Made by a program: the position numbers and the translations under genes. DNA of 25,663 bases from Candidatus Altarchaeota archaeon (GTDB lineage: Archaea; Altiarchaeota; Altiarchaeia; IMC4; QMZM01): NCBI GenBank assembly GCA_018897475.1, contig JAHIKS010000009.1:1-25663 (forward strand), read 5' to 3'. The notes under the pieces were generated by a model, which worked only from the letters and a program-made list of their open reading frames with translations, was not told the DNA's origin and did not search any database. Of this stretch, positions 7,627 through 14,344 are shown in pieces. Positions within the stretch are counted from its first letter, which is position 1; each line of letters starts with the position of its first letter.

Positions 7627-7923
7627 CTATCCTATATCAATCATGTCCTCAGAGAAGCCCATGCTTACGAGGACTTTCTTCATCTTGGTAAGGTGGTTTC
7701 CCTGTAGCTCAATCGTATTGCCCTTGGATGTCCCGCCGCACGCCATCCTCGTCTTCAACTCCTTGGCAATCTTGTAGACATCCACGTTGTCTAGGCCGCC
7801 AATGATTGTCACCGGTTTACCGTATTTTCTCTTGTCGCCGCGAACTCTGATACGCTGACCCTCCTTGGTCATTTCGTCGCAGACACACAACTCCTCGGGA
7901 AGCCCACACCTAGGACAATTCAT
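7627..7923 (-). CDS. translation initiation factor aIF1 (SUI1 family)
   Basis: aIF1/SUI1 proteins monitor start-codon selection in the 30S P site. The 98-residue protein has an N-terminal Cys pair motif CPRCGLPEELCVC (possible zinc site), common in archaeal members. The SUI1 core follows: GKPVTIIGGLDNVDVYKIA, then KTRMACGGTSKGNTIELQGN, the basic and glycine-rich loop that faces rRNA. The start overlaps the end of the L29 gene by 14 nt, suggesting translational coupling. The Rpp29 gene follows after 2 nt. Confidence 0.93.
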   Translation of the reverse strand: MNCPRCGLPEELCVCDEMTKEGQRIRVRGDKRKYGKPVTIIGGLDNVDVYKIAKELKTRMACGGTSKGNTIELQGNHLTKMKKVLVSMGFSEDMIDIG

Positions 7924-8131
7924 TTCGTTTTTCTTTTGAATCTTCGTTTTTTATCGTTAGTATTCTGGCCATGGTGCGTTTTATCTCCCTTGCCTTTCCT
8001 ATGTCTTCCGGAATTCCACCGGACGATAAAACGCCCTTAATCTTCATGTACTCGAGCCTCAACTCAGAGAGATGCTTATCCAGTTCCTCGTCGTTCATCC
8101 CCCTTAGCTCCTGTGCCCTTAGTATTGCCAT
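7910..8131 (-). CDS. rpl29: 50S ribosomal protein L29 (uL29)
   Basis: uL29 is a small helical-hairpin protein near the polypeptide exit tunnel, contacting L23 and SRP. The 73-residue protein begins MAILRAQELRGMNDEEL and has the conserved LSELRLEYMKIKG and AREIKRTMARILTI stretches. Its last codons overlap the aIF1 start by 14 nt. It is separated from S3 by a 40-nt AT-rich spacer, unlike the 1-4 nt gaps elsewhere in the operon. Confidence 0.94.
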   Translation of the reverse strand: MAILRAQELRGMNDEELDKHLSELRLEYMKIKGVLSSGGIPEDIGKAREIKRTMARILTIKNEDSKEKRNELS

Positions 8132-8171
8132 GCTATGAAGTATAGTATATATGATTGTTATTATTAAAACT
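8132..8171 (-). promoter_or_regulatory. AT-rich spacer between S3 and L29, possible internal promoter
   Basis: This 40-nt gap is strikingly AT-rich (minus strand includes TTTTAATAATAAC and CATATATACTATAC). The TTTTAATAAT stretch is about 25-30 nt before the L29 ATG, a spacing compatible with an archaeal TATA element and a very short leader. It could equally be unstructured spacer that aids ribosome loading. No strong BRE or Shine-Dalgarno stands out, so this is a weak call. Confidence 0.25.
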
Positions 8172-8933
8172 CTACTTGCCCTTGGCCTTTTCTAACTTTT
8201 TATTTTTCTCCGTCTTTGGTTTTTTGGTTTCCTTTTTCTTGGTCTTCTTCTTTTTCTCTTCCTTGGCTTCGCTCTCCCTGGCTTCCCTCTCCTTCAGGAC
8301 CTCGGCCTCCTTGACTTTCCTCTCCTTGCGGGCCTCCTTTGAGATGACCTCTATCTGGTCAGGGAATATCACGTCCGGGCGAACTATCTTTACTGTCACT
8401 CCGATAACGCCCGCCTTTAGATATGCTTGGGTCAAGCCCGTATCCACAAGCTTCGAGGAATCTCCTGCCTTTTTCATATACCCCTCAAGGTACTTCTCAG
8501 TTCTAGACCTTCCCCCCTTCCCGACCAGTTTGCCCCTTAGAGTTATCTCGATGCCCCGGGCGCCGCAGCCCATGACTGCCCTCAGGGCCTTGTAGATTAC
8601 CCTTCTCCGGTTCATTCCCCTCTCAAGGGCCACCGCAATCCTCCTTGAGACTATGTTCGCATCAAGGGTCGGGACCTCAATCTTCTGGACATCGATTGCA
8701 GGGTTGTCGACTCCATACTTCTCCTGAAGTACCCTCGTGAGCCTGTTTATCCTCTTGCCCTTTTTACCTATGACCAGGGGGGGTTTCTCAACATAGAGAA
8801 TCACTCTCGTGGCGAGCGGGGTCTTCTGTATGGTTATTCCTGAATAGCCCGACCTGTTCAATTCGCTCTTTAAGTAGTTCTCTATTTCTGAGCGGATTAT
8901 TCCCTCCTGAATGAAATGCTTTTCCATCGCCAT
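8172..8933 (-). CDS. rps3: 30S ribosomal protein S3 (uS3) with long charged tail
   Basis: uS3 lines the mRNA entry tunnel of the 30S. The 253-residue protein has the N-terminal KH domain (about residues 17-95) with the archaeal signature PPLVIGKKGKRINRL. The C-terminal S3 domain has RRIAVALERGMNRRRVIYKA and AVMGCGARGIEITLRGKL. Beyond residue about 205 lies a Lys/Glu-rich low-complexity tail of around 45 residues (KEEKKKKTKKKETKK region), an extension common but variable among archaeal S3 proteins. L22 precedes with a 1-nt gap. Confidence 0.95.
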   Translation of the reverse strand: MAMEKHFIQEGIIRSEIENYLKSELNRSGYSGITIQKTPLATRVILYVEKPPLVIGKKGKRINRLTRVLQEKYGVDNPAIDVQKIEVPTLDANIVSRRIAVALERGMNRRRVIYKALRAVMGCGARGIEITLRGKLVGKGGRSRTEKYLEGYMKKAGDSSKLVDTGLTQAYLKAGVIGVTVKIVRPDVIFPDQIEVISKEARKERKVKEAEVLKEREARESEAKEEKKKKTKKKETKKPKTEKNKKLEKAKGK

Positions 8934-8934
8934 C

Positions 8935-9387
8935 TTAATTTTCCCTTGCTATTGCCTGTATATGGACAAGCTCCGTCCTCCAGAGCTTCCACCTGCCCTT
9001 GGGCTTTATCCTTCGTCTTCTGGCTCCTTTGTGCGCCTCCACATGGGTCAGCTTTAGTTTCTCCGTATCCAGGCCCTTGTAGTCTGCATTGGCCTCGACG
9101 TTCCTCAGAACCTTGAGAATCTCGGAGGCTGCCTTCTGGGGGTATTTTGCAATGGTCTCCTTGCCATCGCCCCTCCTGTGGCCAACGCCCGTCCTGAACC
9201 TCTTGAACGGGATTGCTCTCTCCTTGGAGATTACCAATTCCAGGAGATTTATGGCCTTGGACAGCTCCATGTTCCTTATCCTGTCACAGACCGTTACCGA
9301 GTGCTTGAATGACATATTCAGGCCAACGCCCATGCCCTTCGCAAGCTTGCTCTCGTCCTCCAACTTTTGTGAATATTTGAATTCCAT
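8935..9387 (-). CDS. rpl22: 50S ribosomal protein L22 (uL22)
   Basis: uL22 has a long beta hairpin reaching into the exit tunnel. The 150-residue protein shows archaeal-type conserved parts: KGMGVGLNMSFKHSV, then AINLLELVISKERAIPF, then VGHRRGDG and the C-terminal THVEAHKGARRRRIKPKGR. Its length is normal. It lies 4 nt downstream of S19 and 1 nt upstream of S3. Confidence 0.95.
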   Translation of the reverse strand: MEFKYSQKLEDESKLAKGMGVGLNMSFKHSVTVCDRIRNMELSKAINLLELVISKERAIPFKRFRTGVGHRRGDGKETIAKYPQKAASEILKVLRNVEANADYKGLDTEKLKLTHVEAHKGARRRRIKPKGRWKLWRTELVHIQAIAREN

Positions 9388-9391
9388 TCTA

Positions 9392-9799
9392 CTATTTTAT
9401 TGGTACGAACAATGAGGAACGGGTTGCTCCAACGCCCGGGGCTGAATGCTTGACTGGTTTCCTTGTTAAAGAATATTCCCCAAGGTACCGGCCAATCATC
9501 TCCGTTTTAATCTCAACCCGGGTAAATTCCTTTCCGTTGTATATCTCAAAGTTGAGGCCCACCATCTCCGGGAGTATGGGCGTGTCCCTGCAGTGTGTCT
9601 TTACGACCCCCTCCTTCCCTTCCTTCAGGGCCTCCTGCGCCTTCTTTACCTTCTTCAGGAGCTTCTTCTGATCCTCGTTAAAGCCCCTCAGCAGAGACCT
9701 TCTTGCTCTGGACGGCAGTATCTTTACCAGCTCGTCCATGGACATTGCATTCAGCTCTTCGGGAGTATGACCCCTGTAATTGAAAACCTTCTTTACCAT
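9392..9799 (-). CDS. rps19: 30S ribosomal protein S19 (uS19)
   Basis: uS19 sits in the 30S head beside S13 and contacts 23S in an intersubunit bridge. The 135-residue protein carries the archaeal N-terminal extension (FNYRGHTPEELNAMSMDEL, then LPSRARRSLLRG). The core motifs are KTHCRDTPILPEMVG and the terminal KHSAPGVGATRSS. Its ATG overlaps the L2 stop (TAATG), and an AGGAGG-like Shine-Dalgarno lies just upstream within the end of the L2 gene, supporting the start. Confidence 0.95.
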   Translation of the reverse strand: MVKKVFNYRGHTPEELNAMSMDELVKILPSRARRSLLRGFNEDQKKLLKKVKKAQEALKEGKEGVVKTHCRDTPILPEMVGLNFEIYNGKEFTRVEIKTEMIGRYLGEYSLTRKPVKHSAPGVGATRSSLFVPIK

Positions 9800-10521
9800 T
9801 ATCTCTTCCTCCTGCCCGTCCTCTTGGGGGATATGTGCCCCACCTTTGCCCCTGGAGGCGTGTCGTGGGTTACCGACGGCCTTGAGTGCGGGTTCCTTCC
9901 GCCGCCGTGTGGGTGATCCACTGCATTCATTGCGTTTCCAGAGGTCCGGGGATATAACTTATTTTTTGCTTTATGCTTATAAAACGCCTGTCCTGCATGC
10001 ACGAGGGGCTTTTCCTTTCTGCCTCCCCCCGCGACCTTACCTATGGTTGCCCTTGAATTGCTATTGAGTGCTATGGTCTTCTTTGACGGCATCTGAACGT
10101 ATGTCCGGTTCAAACCCCTTTCATGGGAAACGACATAAGCGCTGGTTCCTGATGCCCTTACCAGTTTTCCTCCGTCTCCCGGTCTCATTTCAAGATTATA
10201 CACCTGCGTACCTTCCTGTATCTTGCCCAGGGGAAGAATATTTCCCTTGCCCGACTTGGCCTTCTCCCCCAGGTCAATCCATTCTCCAACCTGAATTCCC
10301 TCGGGGGCTATTACCATAATCTCCCGGAAATTCTCCAGAAGAACCTTTGCAACGGGAGCAGACCTCCCGGGGTCGTTTATGAGCTCTATCACTTGTCCAG
10401 AAGTCTTATCCCCGCAGTCCTTGACTGACGGGTATTTCATATCGCCCTTGAACCTGTGCGAGGGGGTCCTGTAACGGGGAGTTCCACTCCCTCTCCTCTG
10501 CGGTATAAGTCTCTTGCCCAT
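9799..10521 (-). CDS. rpl2: 50S ribosomal protein L2 (uL2)
   Basis: uL2 is required for subunit association and peptidyl-transferase function. The 240-residue protein has MGKRLIPQRRGSGTPRYR at the N terminus and the near-invariant AVDHPHGGGRNPHSRPSV, including the conserved His, near the C terminus. The basic ending is PKRTGRRKR. The length is typical of archaeal L2. The stop overlaps the S19 start by 1 nt and the L23 stop lies 1 nt before the L2 ATG. Confidence 0.96.
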   Translation of the reverse strand: MGKRLIPQRRGSGTPRYRTPSHRFKGDMKYPSVKDCGDKTSGQVIELINDPGRSAPVAKVLLENFREIMVIAPEGIQVGEWIDLGEKAKSGKGNILPLGKIQEGTQVYNLEMRPGDGGKLVRASGTSAYVVSHERGLNRTYVQMPSKKTIALNSNSRATIGKVAGGGRKEKPLVHAGQAFYKHKAKNKLYPRTSGNAMNAVDHPHGGGRNPHSRPSVTHDTPPGAKVGHISPKRTGRRKR

Positions 10522-10522
10522 C

Positions 10523-10783
10523 TTACATCACTCCGAACTGTGAGGCAACCTCCTCTGCCGAGAATTTCTCGGAGAGTTTTATGTGTGCCTTCTTCTTACC
10601 GTCCATCGTATTCATCGTGTTAACGCTGACTATCTCTACATTGTATAGGGATTCAATTGCGCCCTTGATGTCCTTCTTTGTCGACTCTTTCGAAACTATA
10701 AACGTGAGTTTGTTTTCCATTTCCCTCAGCATAGTGGCCTTCTCACCCATCATAGGGTATAAAAGAACCTTATTTGGATCCAT
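10523..10783 (-). CDS. rpl23: 50S ribosomal protein L23 (uL23)
   Basis: uL23 lies at the tunnel exit and docks SRP and the translocon. The 86-residue protein has YPMMGEKATMLREMENKLTF with the family's EKAT motif, then KKDIKGAIESLYNVEIVSVN and the KKAHIKLSEKFSAEEVA ending. The length matches compact archaeal L23. The start lies 14 nt inside the end of the L4 gene, so translation is probably coupled. Confidence 0.94.
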   Translation of the reverse strand: MDPNKVLLYPMMGEKATMLREMENKLTFIVSKESTKKDIKGAIESLYNVEIVSVNTMNTMDGKKKAHIKLSEKFSAEEVASQFGVM

Positions 10784-11579
10784 TCTCTGTTATCGCCTTC
10801 TCCACGTTGTTAATTGCCCCCTTTGTCCAGAGAGTCAGTCTTCCGGCATGGGTCCCGGGAGCAAGCAGCTCGATGTTCAGTTCATCGACCCTGGCTATGT
10901 CAACGCCGGGGATGTTCCTTGCCCCTGACTTTATGCCAGAGTCCTCGTTGACTACTATGAGGATGCTCTTCCTTTTCTTGTATTTCCTGCCCCTCATCTT
11001 GCCTCTGCCGGCCCTTATACTTTTCTCTTCGGCCCTTGCGAGGTCGTCATCAAAGCCAAGGACATCGAGCGTCTTCTTGACCTCCCTGGTTTTGTTAAGC
11101 TTCTCAAACGAATCCTCAACAACCAGGGGGAATTCCTTGATCTTTTCTATACTGTGGCCTCTCCCCTTTATCAGCTCGGGGTCCGCGGTTGCAGCAATCG
11201 CGGATTTGATTGCAAGAAGGTATTCCTTGTTGTTTATCTTCTTTGTGAAATCCTTTCCTGATGGAGGATGTGACCTTCTGCCGCCGACCGACTGGGGGAC
11301 TCGCCTTACCTTCCCAAGGCCCCCGCCCCCTGTCTTCTCTCTTGGAAGCCTGCTCTGCCCCTTGTTTATCGTCTGCCTGTACGTGTCTCTCCGTCTTCCG
11401 AAGTAGTCTGCACTGGTTCCTAGGCCTGCTCTCTTCTTTGCTGAGTAGGGCTGCCTTTTGTTTGCCTCGGCCGAGACCACTGCCCTCTGGATGAGGTCGG
11501 GCCTGAATTCCGCCTTGAACACCTCGGGCAATTGAATATTTCCTGCTTCTTTGCCATCAAGAGAATAAATCTTTGACAT
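10770..11579 (-). CDS. rpl4: 50S ribosomal protein L4 (uL4), archaeal type
   Basis: uL4 helps initiate large-subunit assembly and has a loop in the exit tunnel. The 269-residue protein follows the archaeal/eukaryal L1e/L4 pattern: LPEVFKAEFRPDLIQRAV, QPYSAKKRAGLGTSADYFG and VRRVPQSVGGRRSHPP, which forms the tunnel loop. The C-terminal domain has RNIPGVDIARVDELNIELLA, then PGTHAGRLTLWTKGA. An AGGGAG Shine-Dalgarno sits 6 nt before the ATG, at the end of L3. The end overlaps L23 by 14 nt. Confidence 0.96.
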   Translation of the reverse strand: MSKIYSLDGKEAGNIQLPEVFKAEFRPDLIQRAVVSAEANKRQPYSAKKRAGLGTSADYFGRRRDTYRQTINKGQSRLPREKTGGGGLGKVRRVPQSVGGRRSHPPSGKDFTKKINNKEYLLAIKSAIAATADPELIKGRGHSIEKIKEFPLVVEDSFEKLNKTREVKKTLDVLGFDDDLARAEEKSIRAGRGKMRGRKYKKRKSILIVVNEDSGIKSGARNIPGVDIARVDELNIELLAPGTHAGRLTLWTKGAINNVEKAITENGSK

Positions 11580-11580
11580 A

Positions 11581-12570
11581 TTATACTCCCTGCTTTGATT
11601 CCACGTTAATGTGCTTTATCTCGAGGTTTATCTCCCCTGCGGGGCGCCTGGGGTTGTTAATCCTTATCAGCCTTTTAGTAGGCCCGGGAATGGAGCCCTT
11701 CACAATGATGTAGCTGCCATTGACATTCCCATACTTGAGAAAGCCGCCCTTGGGGGTCACCTCCTTCCCGTCGTTGCCCACCCTTATGATGCCCTTGTTG
11801 AGCTCGGTCCTTGTGTGATAGCCCATCTGCCCCGGAAGCGGCTCGGTCCATAGCTTATAGGGGGGCTTCCATGCTCCGCCGCTGCCCATGTGCCTCCTGC
11901 CCTTGCTCGCCTTCCTCTGCTGCCTCCGGACCCCGTATCTCTTTATGATGCCCTGAAAGCCCTTTCCCTTGGTTACTGCAGTCACATCGGCAAATGAATT
12001 CTCCTGCAGAATCTCCTCGGCCTTTATCTCCTTGCCGAGGTGCTCCTTTGCGAATTCGAGCTTTTCCTGGATTTCTCCGCCCAAGGCAATCTCCATCATG
12101 TCGGGCACCTTCTTTGATAATGACGTAAGTCTTGGCTGCGTATGGGCCAGAAGCCTTATGTCCGAGATACCGTCAAGGTTCTTCTCCAGCGCCTTTATAC
12201 CCTTGTCATGGTCCCTCTTTTTGGGCAGCTTCGTCCTCTTCTCAAGGTCCTTACTCGGTTCCTTGGTCCAGACATCGACAGAGGTCTTCTTTCCGTCGTA
12301 GCCGTTTGAATATGCGCGAAAACCAGCAATCACCATGGGAGGCGCGTCTATCACCGTAACCGGAACGAAGATTTCCAGGCCCGATGTGGGGCTGTTCTTC
12401 CGGTTGTCTTTTGCTATTATGTGAGTCATTCCCGCCTTGTAGCCGACAAAACCGAGTGGCTTGGCCTCATCTGAACCGGGCCATGAACGCTGCCTGGGCG
12501 TCTGCTTCTTCGCCCTCTTTCTCGGTTTATATGCCAGTGATCCACATCTTGGTTTATGAACGGTTCCCAT
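11581..12570 (-). CDS. rpl3: 50S ribosomal protein L3 (uL3), first gene of the operon
   Basis: uL3 is an early-assembly protein reaching toward the peptidyl-transferase centre. I place the start at the ATG at 12570, giving 329 residues (MGTVHKPRCGSLAYKPRKRA). An in-frame TTG three codons upstream (12579) is less likely, because the ATG start gives the usual family N terminus and fits the promoter spacing. Conserved parts include KPLGFVGYKAGMTHI, GKGFQGIIKRYGVRRQ and RRHMGSGGAWKPPYK, the last being the tip near the active centre. The L4 ATG follows the stop after 1 nt. Confidence 0.95.
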   Translation of the reverse strand: MGTVHKPRCGSLAYKPRKRAKKQTPRQRSWPGSDEAKPLGFVGYKAGMTHIIAKDNRKNSPTSGLEIFVPVTVIDAPPMVIAGFRAYSNGYDGKKTSVDVWTKEPSKDLEKRTKLPKKRDHDKGIKALEKNLDGISDIRLLAHTQPRLTSLSKKVPDMMEIALGGEIQEKLEFAKEHLGKEIKAEEILQENSFADVTAVTKGKGFQGIIKRYGVRRQQRKASKGRRHMGSGGAWKPPYKLWTEPLPGQMGYHTRTELNKGIIRVGNDGKEVTPKGGFLKYGNVNGSYIIVKGSIPGPTKRLIRINNPRRPAGEINLEIKHINVESKQGV

Positions 12571-12600
12571 TTTGTGCAATAAGTATAAGACATAAGAACT

Positions 12601-12614
12601 GAGATATAAAAATA
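12601..12614 (-). promoter_or_regulatory. archaeal TATA box driving the ribosomal-protein operon
   Basis: The minus strand reads TATTTTTATATCTC. Initiation about 25 nt downstream (around 12582) leaves roughly 12 nt before the L3 ATG at 12570. The box lies in the 52-nt gap between the DUF63 stop and L3, so readthrough from the DUF63 gene is possible as well. It is nearly identical in core to the box at 356-370. Confidence 0.6.
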
Positions 12615-12622
12615 GGTCCTTG

Positions 12623-13393
12623 CTACTGAAATGAGGGCAGAATTGAATTCCTCAGGCCGGGGCCAATGCCGAGAATGAGAATCACTAGTTTCAGCATTTT
12701 GTAGACGGTCTCGTCCTTTATTTCCTCCTCCAGGTACCAGCTTTCAAGCAGGTACAGGACTATCAGGATTACCAACAGCTTGAGAGGGATCATGATTATC
12801 GCATTTCCTGCAAAATCTATCAGAAGCCTGGGCAGGAGGTGCTCCTCAAGGAAGCCGTAGTACTCTATGCCGTAAAAGGAGGCAGAACCATCGAGTAGGT
12901 GGGCAAAGATTATTGCAATATTGTCGGGTTTGCGAAATATTCCTGTTTTTGGAGTTGATGATACAAGATAGACGATTCCCGTGAGAAATGCAGCAATGGC
13001 TACGGGATAGAGGATTACGAGGGGGTTCTTTATGTGAGGGATAAGATGGTAGATGAGAATTCCGTCAGCCAAAACCCCAGCAATTAGCGGAAAAACCCAG
13101 TAGCCAACCCCGGATAGCCTCCTAAGGAGGATTCCCATTGCCAGCGCCACCAGGCCTGCCCCTATGGCAAGGACATAGATGCCAGGAGTTATGCTCCACC
13201 ACTGGCTCCTTGGAAAGACCCCGGCATCGGCAAGAACCCTCACGAGGATTCCGACCAGCACATATGGCATTGAAGCGAGCAGGAAATCCCTGTCCAGTTT
13301 GATTCTAGCGAAAAGATATTTGTAGAGAAGCCATAGAATCACAATCAGTATCAGGATATACACCACATAATCCTGTATGGAATAGTAGCCCAT
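12623..13393 (-). CDS. DUF63 family multi-spanning membrane protein
   Basis: The 256-residue protein is almost entirely hydrophobic, with about eight predicted transmembrane segments (roughly residues 8-27, 40-58, 71-91, 95-115, 123-143, 157-175, 190-215, 230-248). Motifs I associate with the archaeal DUF63 family are present: HLLDGSASFYGIEYYG, EEHLLPRL, and near the end LILGIGPGLRN. The function of DUF63 is unknown. The conserved Asp, Glu and His in membrane-proximal positions could be catalytic or ion-binding, but this is speculation. The ATG at 13393 lies only about 30 nt from the predicted left end of the mobile element, so its promoter region may have been altered by the insertion. Family assignment is from memory of the motifs. 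Confidence 0.75.
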   Translation of the reverse strand: MGYYSIQDYVVYILILIVILWLLYKYLFARIKLDRDFLLASMPYVLVGILVRVLADAGVFPRSQWWSITPGIYVLAIGAGLVALAMGILLRRLSGVGYWVFPLIAGVLADGILIYHLIPHIKNPLVILYPVAIAAFLTGIVYLVSSTPKTGIFRKPDNIAIIFAHLLDGSASFYGIEYYGFLEEHLLPRLLIDFAGNAIIMIPLKLLVILIVLYLLESWYLEEEIKDETVYKMLKLVILILGIGPGLRNSILPSFQ

Positions 13394-13423
13394 TTTATTT
13401 GCTTTTTAAGAATATGTCTATGA

Positions 13424-13838
13424 GTCTACAAATCTCATCAAAAAACGGGGCAAAGGATACCCACGAGCTTCAGCCGAATGGGAAACCCAAAGGGTTTCTC
13501 ATTTCTGAGAATTTCCTACAGGAATTCCCAGATGGGAGGAATTGCCCCTTTCACCTCCTTTTAAGTTGTGAATCTTAATGCTTAACAATGGCTCTTAACA
13601 GAGCCGTGCCGCTCAAGGCATGCGTCCCGCGAGGGATGGCAGGCATTATAACGTTACCTGCTCCTATGAGCGGTGGGCTGCCGCCTGTTTGATAGTGAAC
13701 GATTAGGGAGTCGTCCTCCCGATGTCAACCAGCCCAATGTCGTCCGTTCCCGCAAGGGCGTTCCTCGGAGCCAATCTCCTAAACGAAAACTGGAATGACA
13801 AGCCCACATCATTTATGGATGGGTAGTTGACCCCGCTT
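13424..13838 (+). mobile_element. non-autonomous IS200/IS605-like element (no transposase or nuclease gene)
   Basis: This 609-nt gap between genes contains no credible ORF but has the end structures of an IS200/IS605 element. At the left is a degenerate palindrome CCCACGAGCTTCAGCC then GAATGGG (13460-13482), like the CCCACGGCTTCAGCC... end hairpins of this family. At the right is CCCACATC, ATTTATG, GATGGG, followed by TAGTTGAC (13803-13832), the usual right-end form. There is no terminal inverted repeat and no obvious target duplication, as expected for this family. The left tip may follow ATGA at 13420-13423. Both exact tips are uncertain. Between the ends is a hairpin-rich region and an RNA-like core but no tnpA, tnpB or iscB. 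It is probably a deletion derivative or MITE mobilised in trans. Confidence 0.55.
13483..13800 (+). ncRNA. structured RNA resembling omega-RNA/HEARO of IscB elements
   Basis: Many local helices can be drawn on the plus strand: AAACCC-AAA-GGGTTT (13483-13497), TCTCA-TTTC-TGAGA (13497-13510), GAATTTCC-TACA-GGAATTC (13509-13527), GGCTC-TTAACA-GAGCC (13590-13605), TCCC-GCGA-GGGA (13625-13636, GNRA loop), GCAGG/CCTGC (13639-13661), GGGAG-TCGTC-CTCCC (13706-13720) and CCC-GCAA-GGG (13749-13758, GNRA loop). A longer-range helix pairs GCCGCTCA (13608-13615) with TGAGCGGT (13667-13674), and GGGCTG (13675-13680) can pair with CAGCCC (13730-13735). The stretch GAGCCGTGCCGCTCAAGG, then GCATGCG, closely recalls HEARO/IscB omega-RNA scaffolds as I remember them. 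A TnpB-type guide RNA or unrelated structured RNA is the alternative. In IscB systems the guide would be the DNA just left of the element. Confidence 0.6.
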
Positions 13839-13972
13839 TGCAAGATTGATGGATATCTCCTCGCCATAGGAAGTTGGTTTTGTTCATTCTTTATTTTCTT
13901 TTCAATTACTAAAATAAATAGGGTAAAATCAGGAAAATCACTGTCTCCATAAAAATACTATGAACGTATCCA

Positions 13973-13981
13973 TTTTTATAC
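13973..13981 (+). promoter_or_regulatory. TATA box for the winged-helix gene
   Basis: The sequence TTTTTATAC is centred about 26 nt before the ATG at 14003, predicting a leaderless or near-leaderless transcript. The stretch 13839-13972 between the mobile element and this box is AT-rich spacer in which I see nothing else definable. Confidence 0.55.
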
Positions 13982-14002
13982 TTTTCTTCCCCATTACATA
14001 AT

Positions 14003-14344
14003 ATGAAAGAAGGATCACTCTTGGTCCAGTTTCTTGGAGAGTCGCCAACGGTAAAGATTATCGACTTCCTAATCGGGAACAAGGGAATAGACTACTCCAA
14101 GAAGGATGTAATCGAAGGCTCAGGAGTATCTAGAGCGTCCCTTTTCAAGAACTGGAATAGGATTGAGAGGTTTGGTATTGTTAGGGTTACAAGAAGCTTT
14201 GGTAAAACTAAACTCTACACTCTCAATACTGAAAGCGAAACTGTACAGAAGCTCCTTCAGCTAGAGGCAAATCTTATAAAGCAGGCAATGGATGATGTCT
14301 ATCAAAGTAGTGCAGAATCAAAGCCAGTTCTAATTCCAGCTTAA
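14003..14344 (+). CDS. small winged helix-turn-helix transcriptional regulator
   Basis: The 113-residue protein has a predicted winged-helix DNA-binding domain. Residues about 14-30 (SPTVKIIDFLIGNKG) form helix 1, and residues 32-57 (YSKKDVIEGSGVSRASLFKNW) form a helix-turn-helix with GVSRASLF in the recognition-helix position. Residues 60-78 (FGIVRVTRSFGKTKLYTLN) form a wing. The C-terminal helix (about 80-103) may mediate dimerisation. The architecture resembles small archaeal regulators of the MarR/ArsR-like fold. The target and signal are unknown. It is the only plus-strand protein gene in the window and lies just behind the mobile element. Its stop overlaps the stop of the convergent RPA gene. 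Confidence 0.75.
   Translation: MKEGSLLVQFLGESPTVKIIDFLIGNKGIDYSKKDVIEGSGVSRASLFKNWNRIERFGIVRVTRSFGKTKLYTLNTESETVQKLLQLEANLIKQAMDDVYQSSAESKPVLIPA

Noticed and set aside
12571..12579. TTG start for L3 three codons upstream
   Set aside because: The ATG at 12570 gives the usual L3 N terminus and fits the TATA spacing. The TTG codon would lie almost at the predicted transcription start.
13580..13840. RNase P RNA, SRP RNA or a tRNA in the gap upstream of the winged-helix gene
   Set aside because: The region is clearly structured, but I could not find the RNase P core motifs, the SRP helix 8 tetraloop/asymmetric loop, or a tRNA cloverleaf on either strand. The end hairpins fit a mobile element better.
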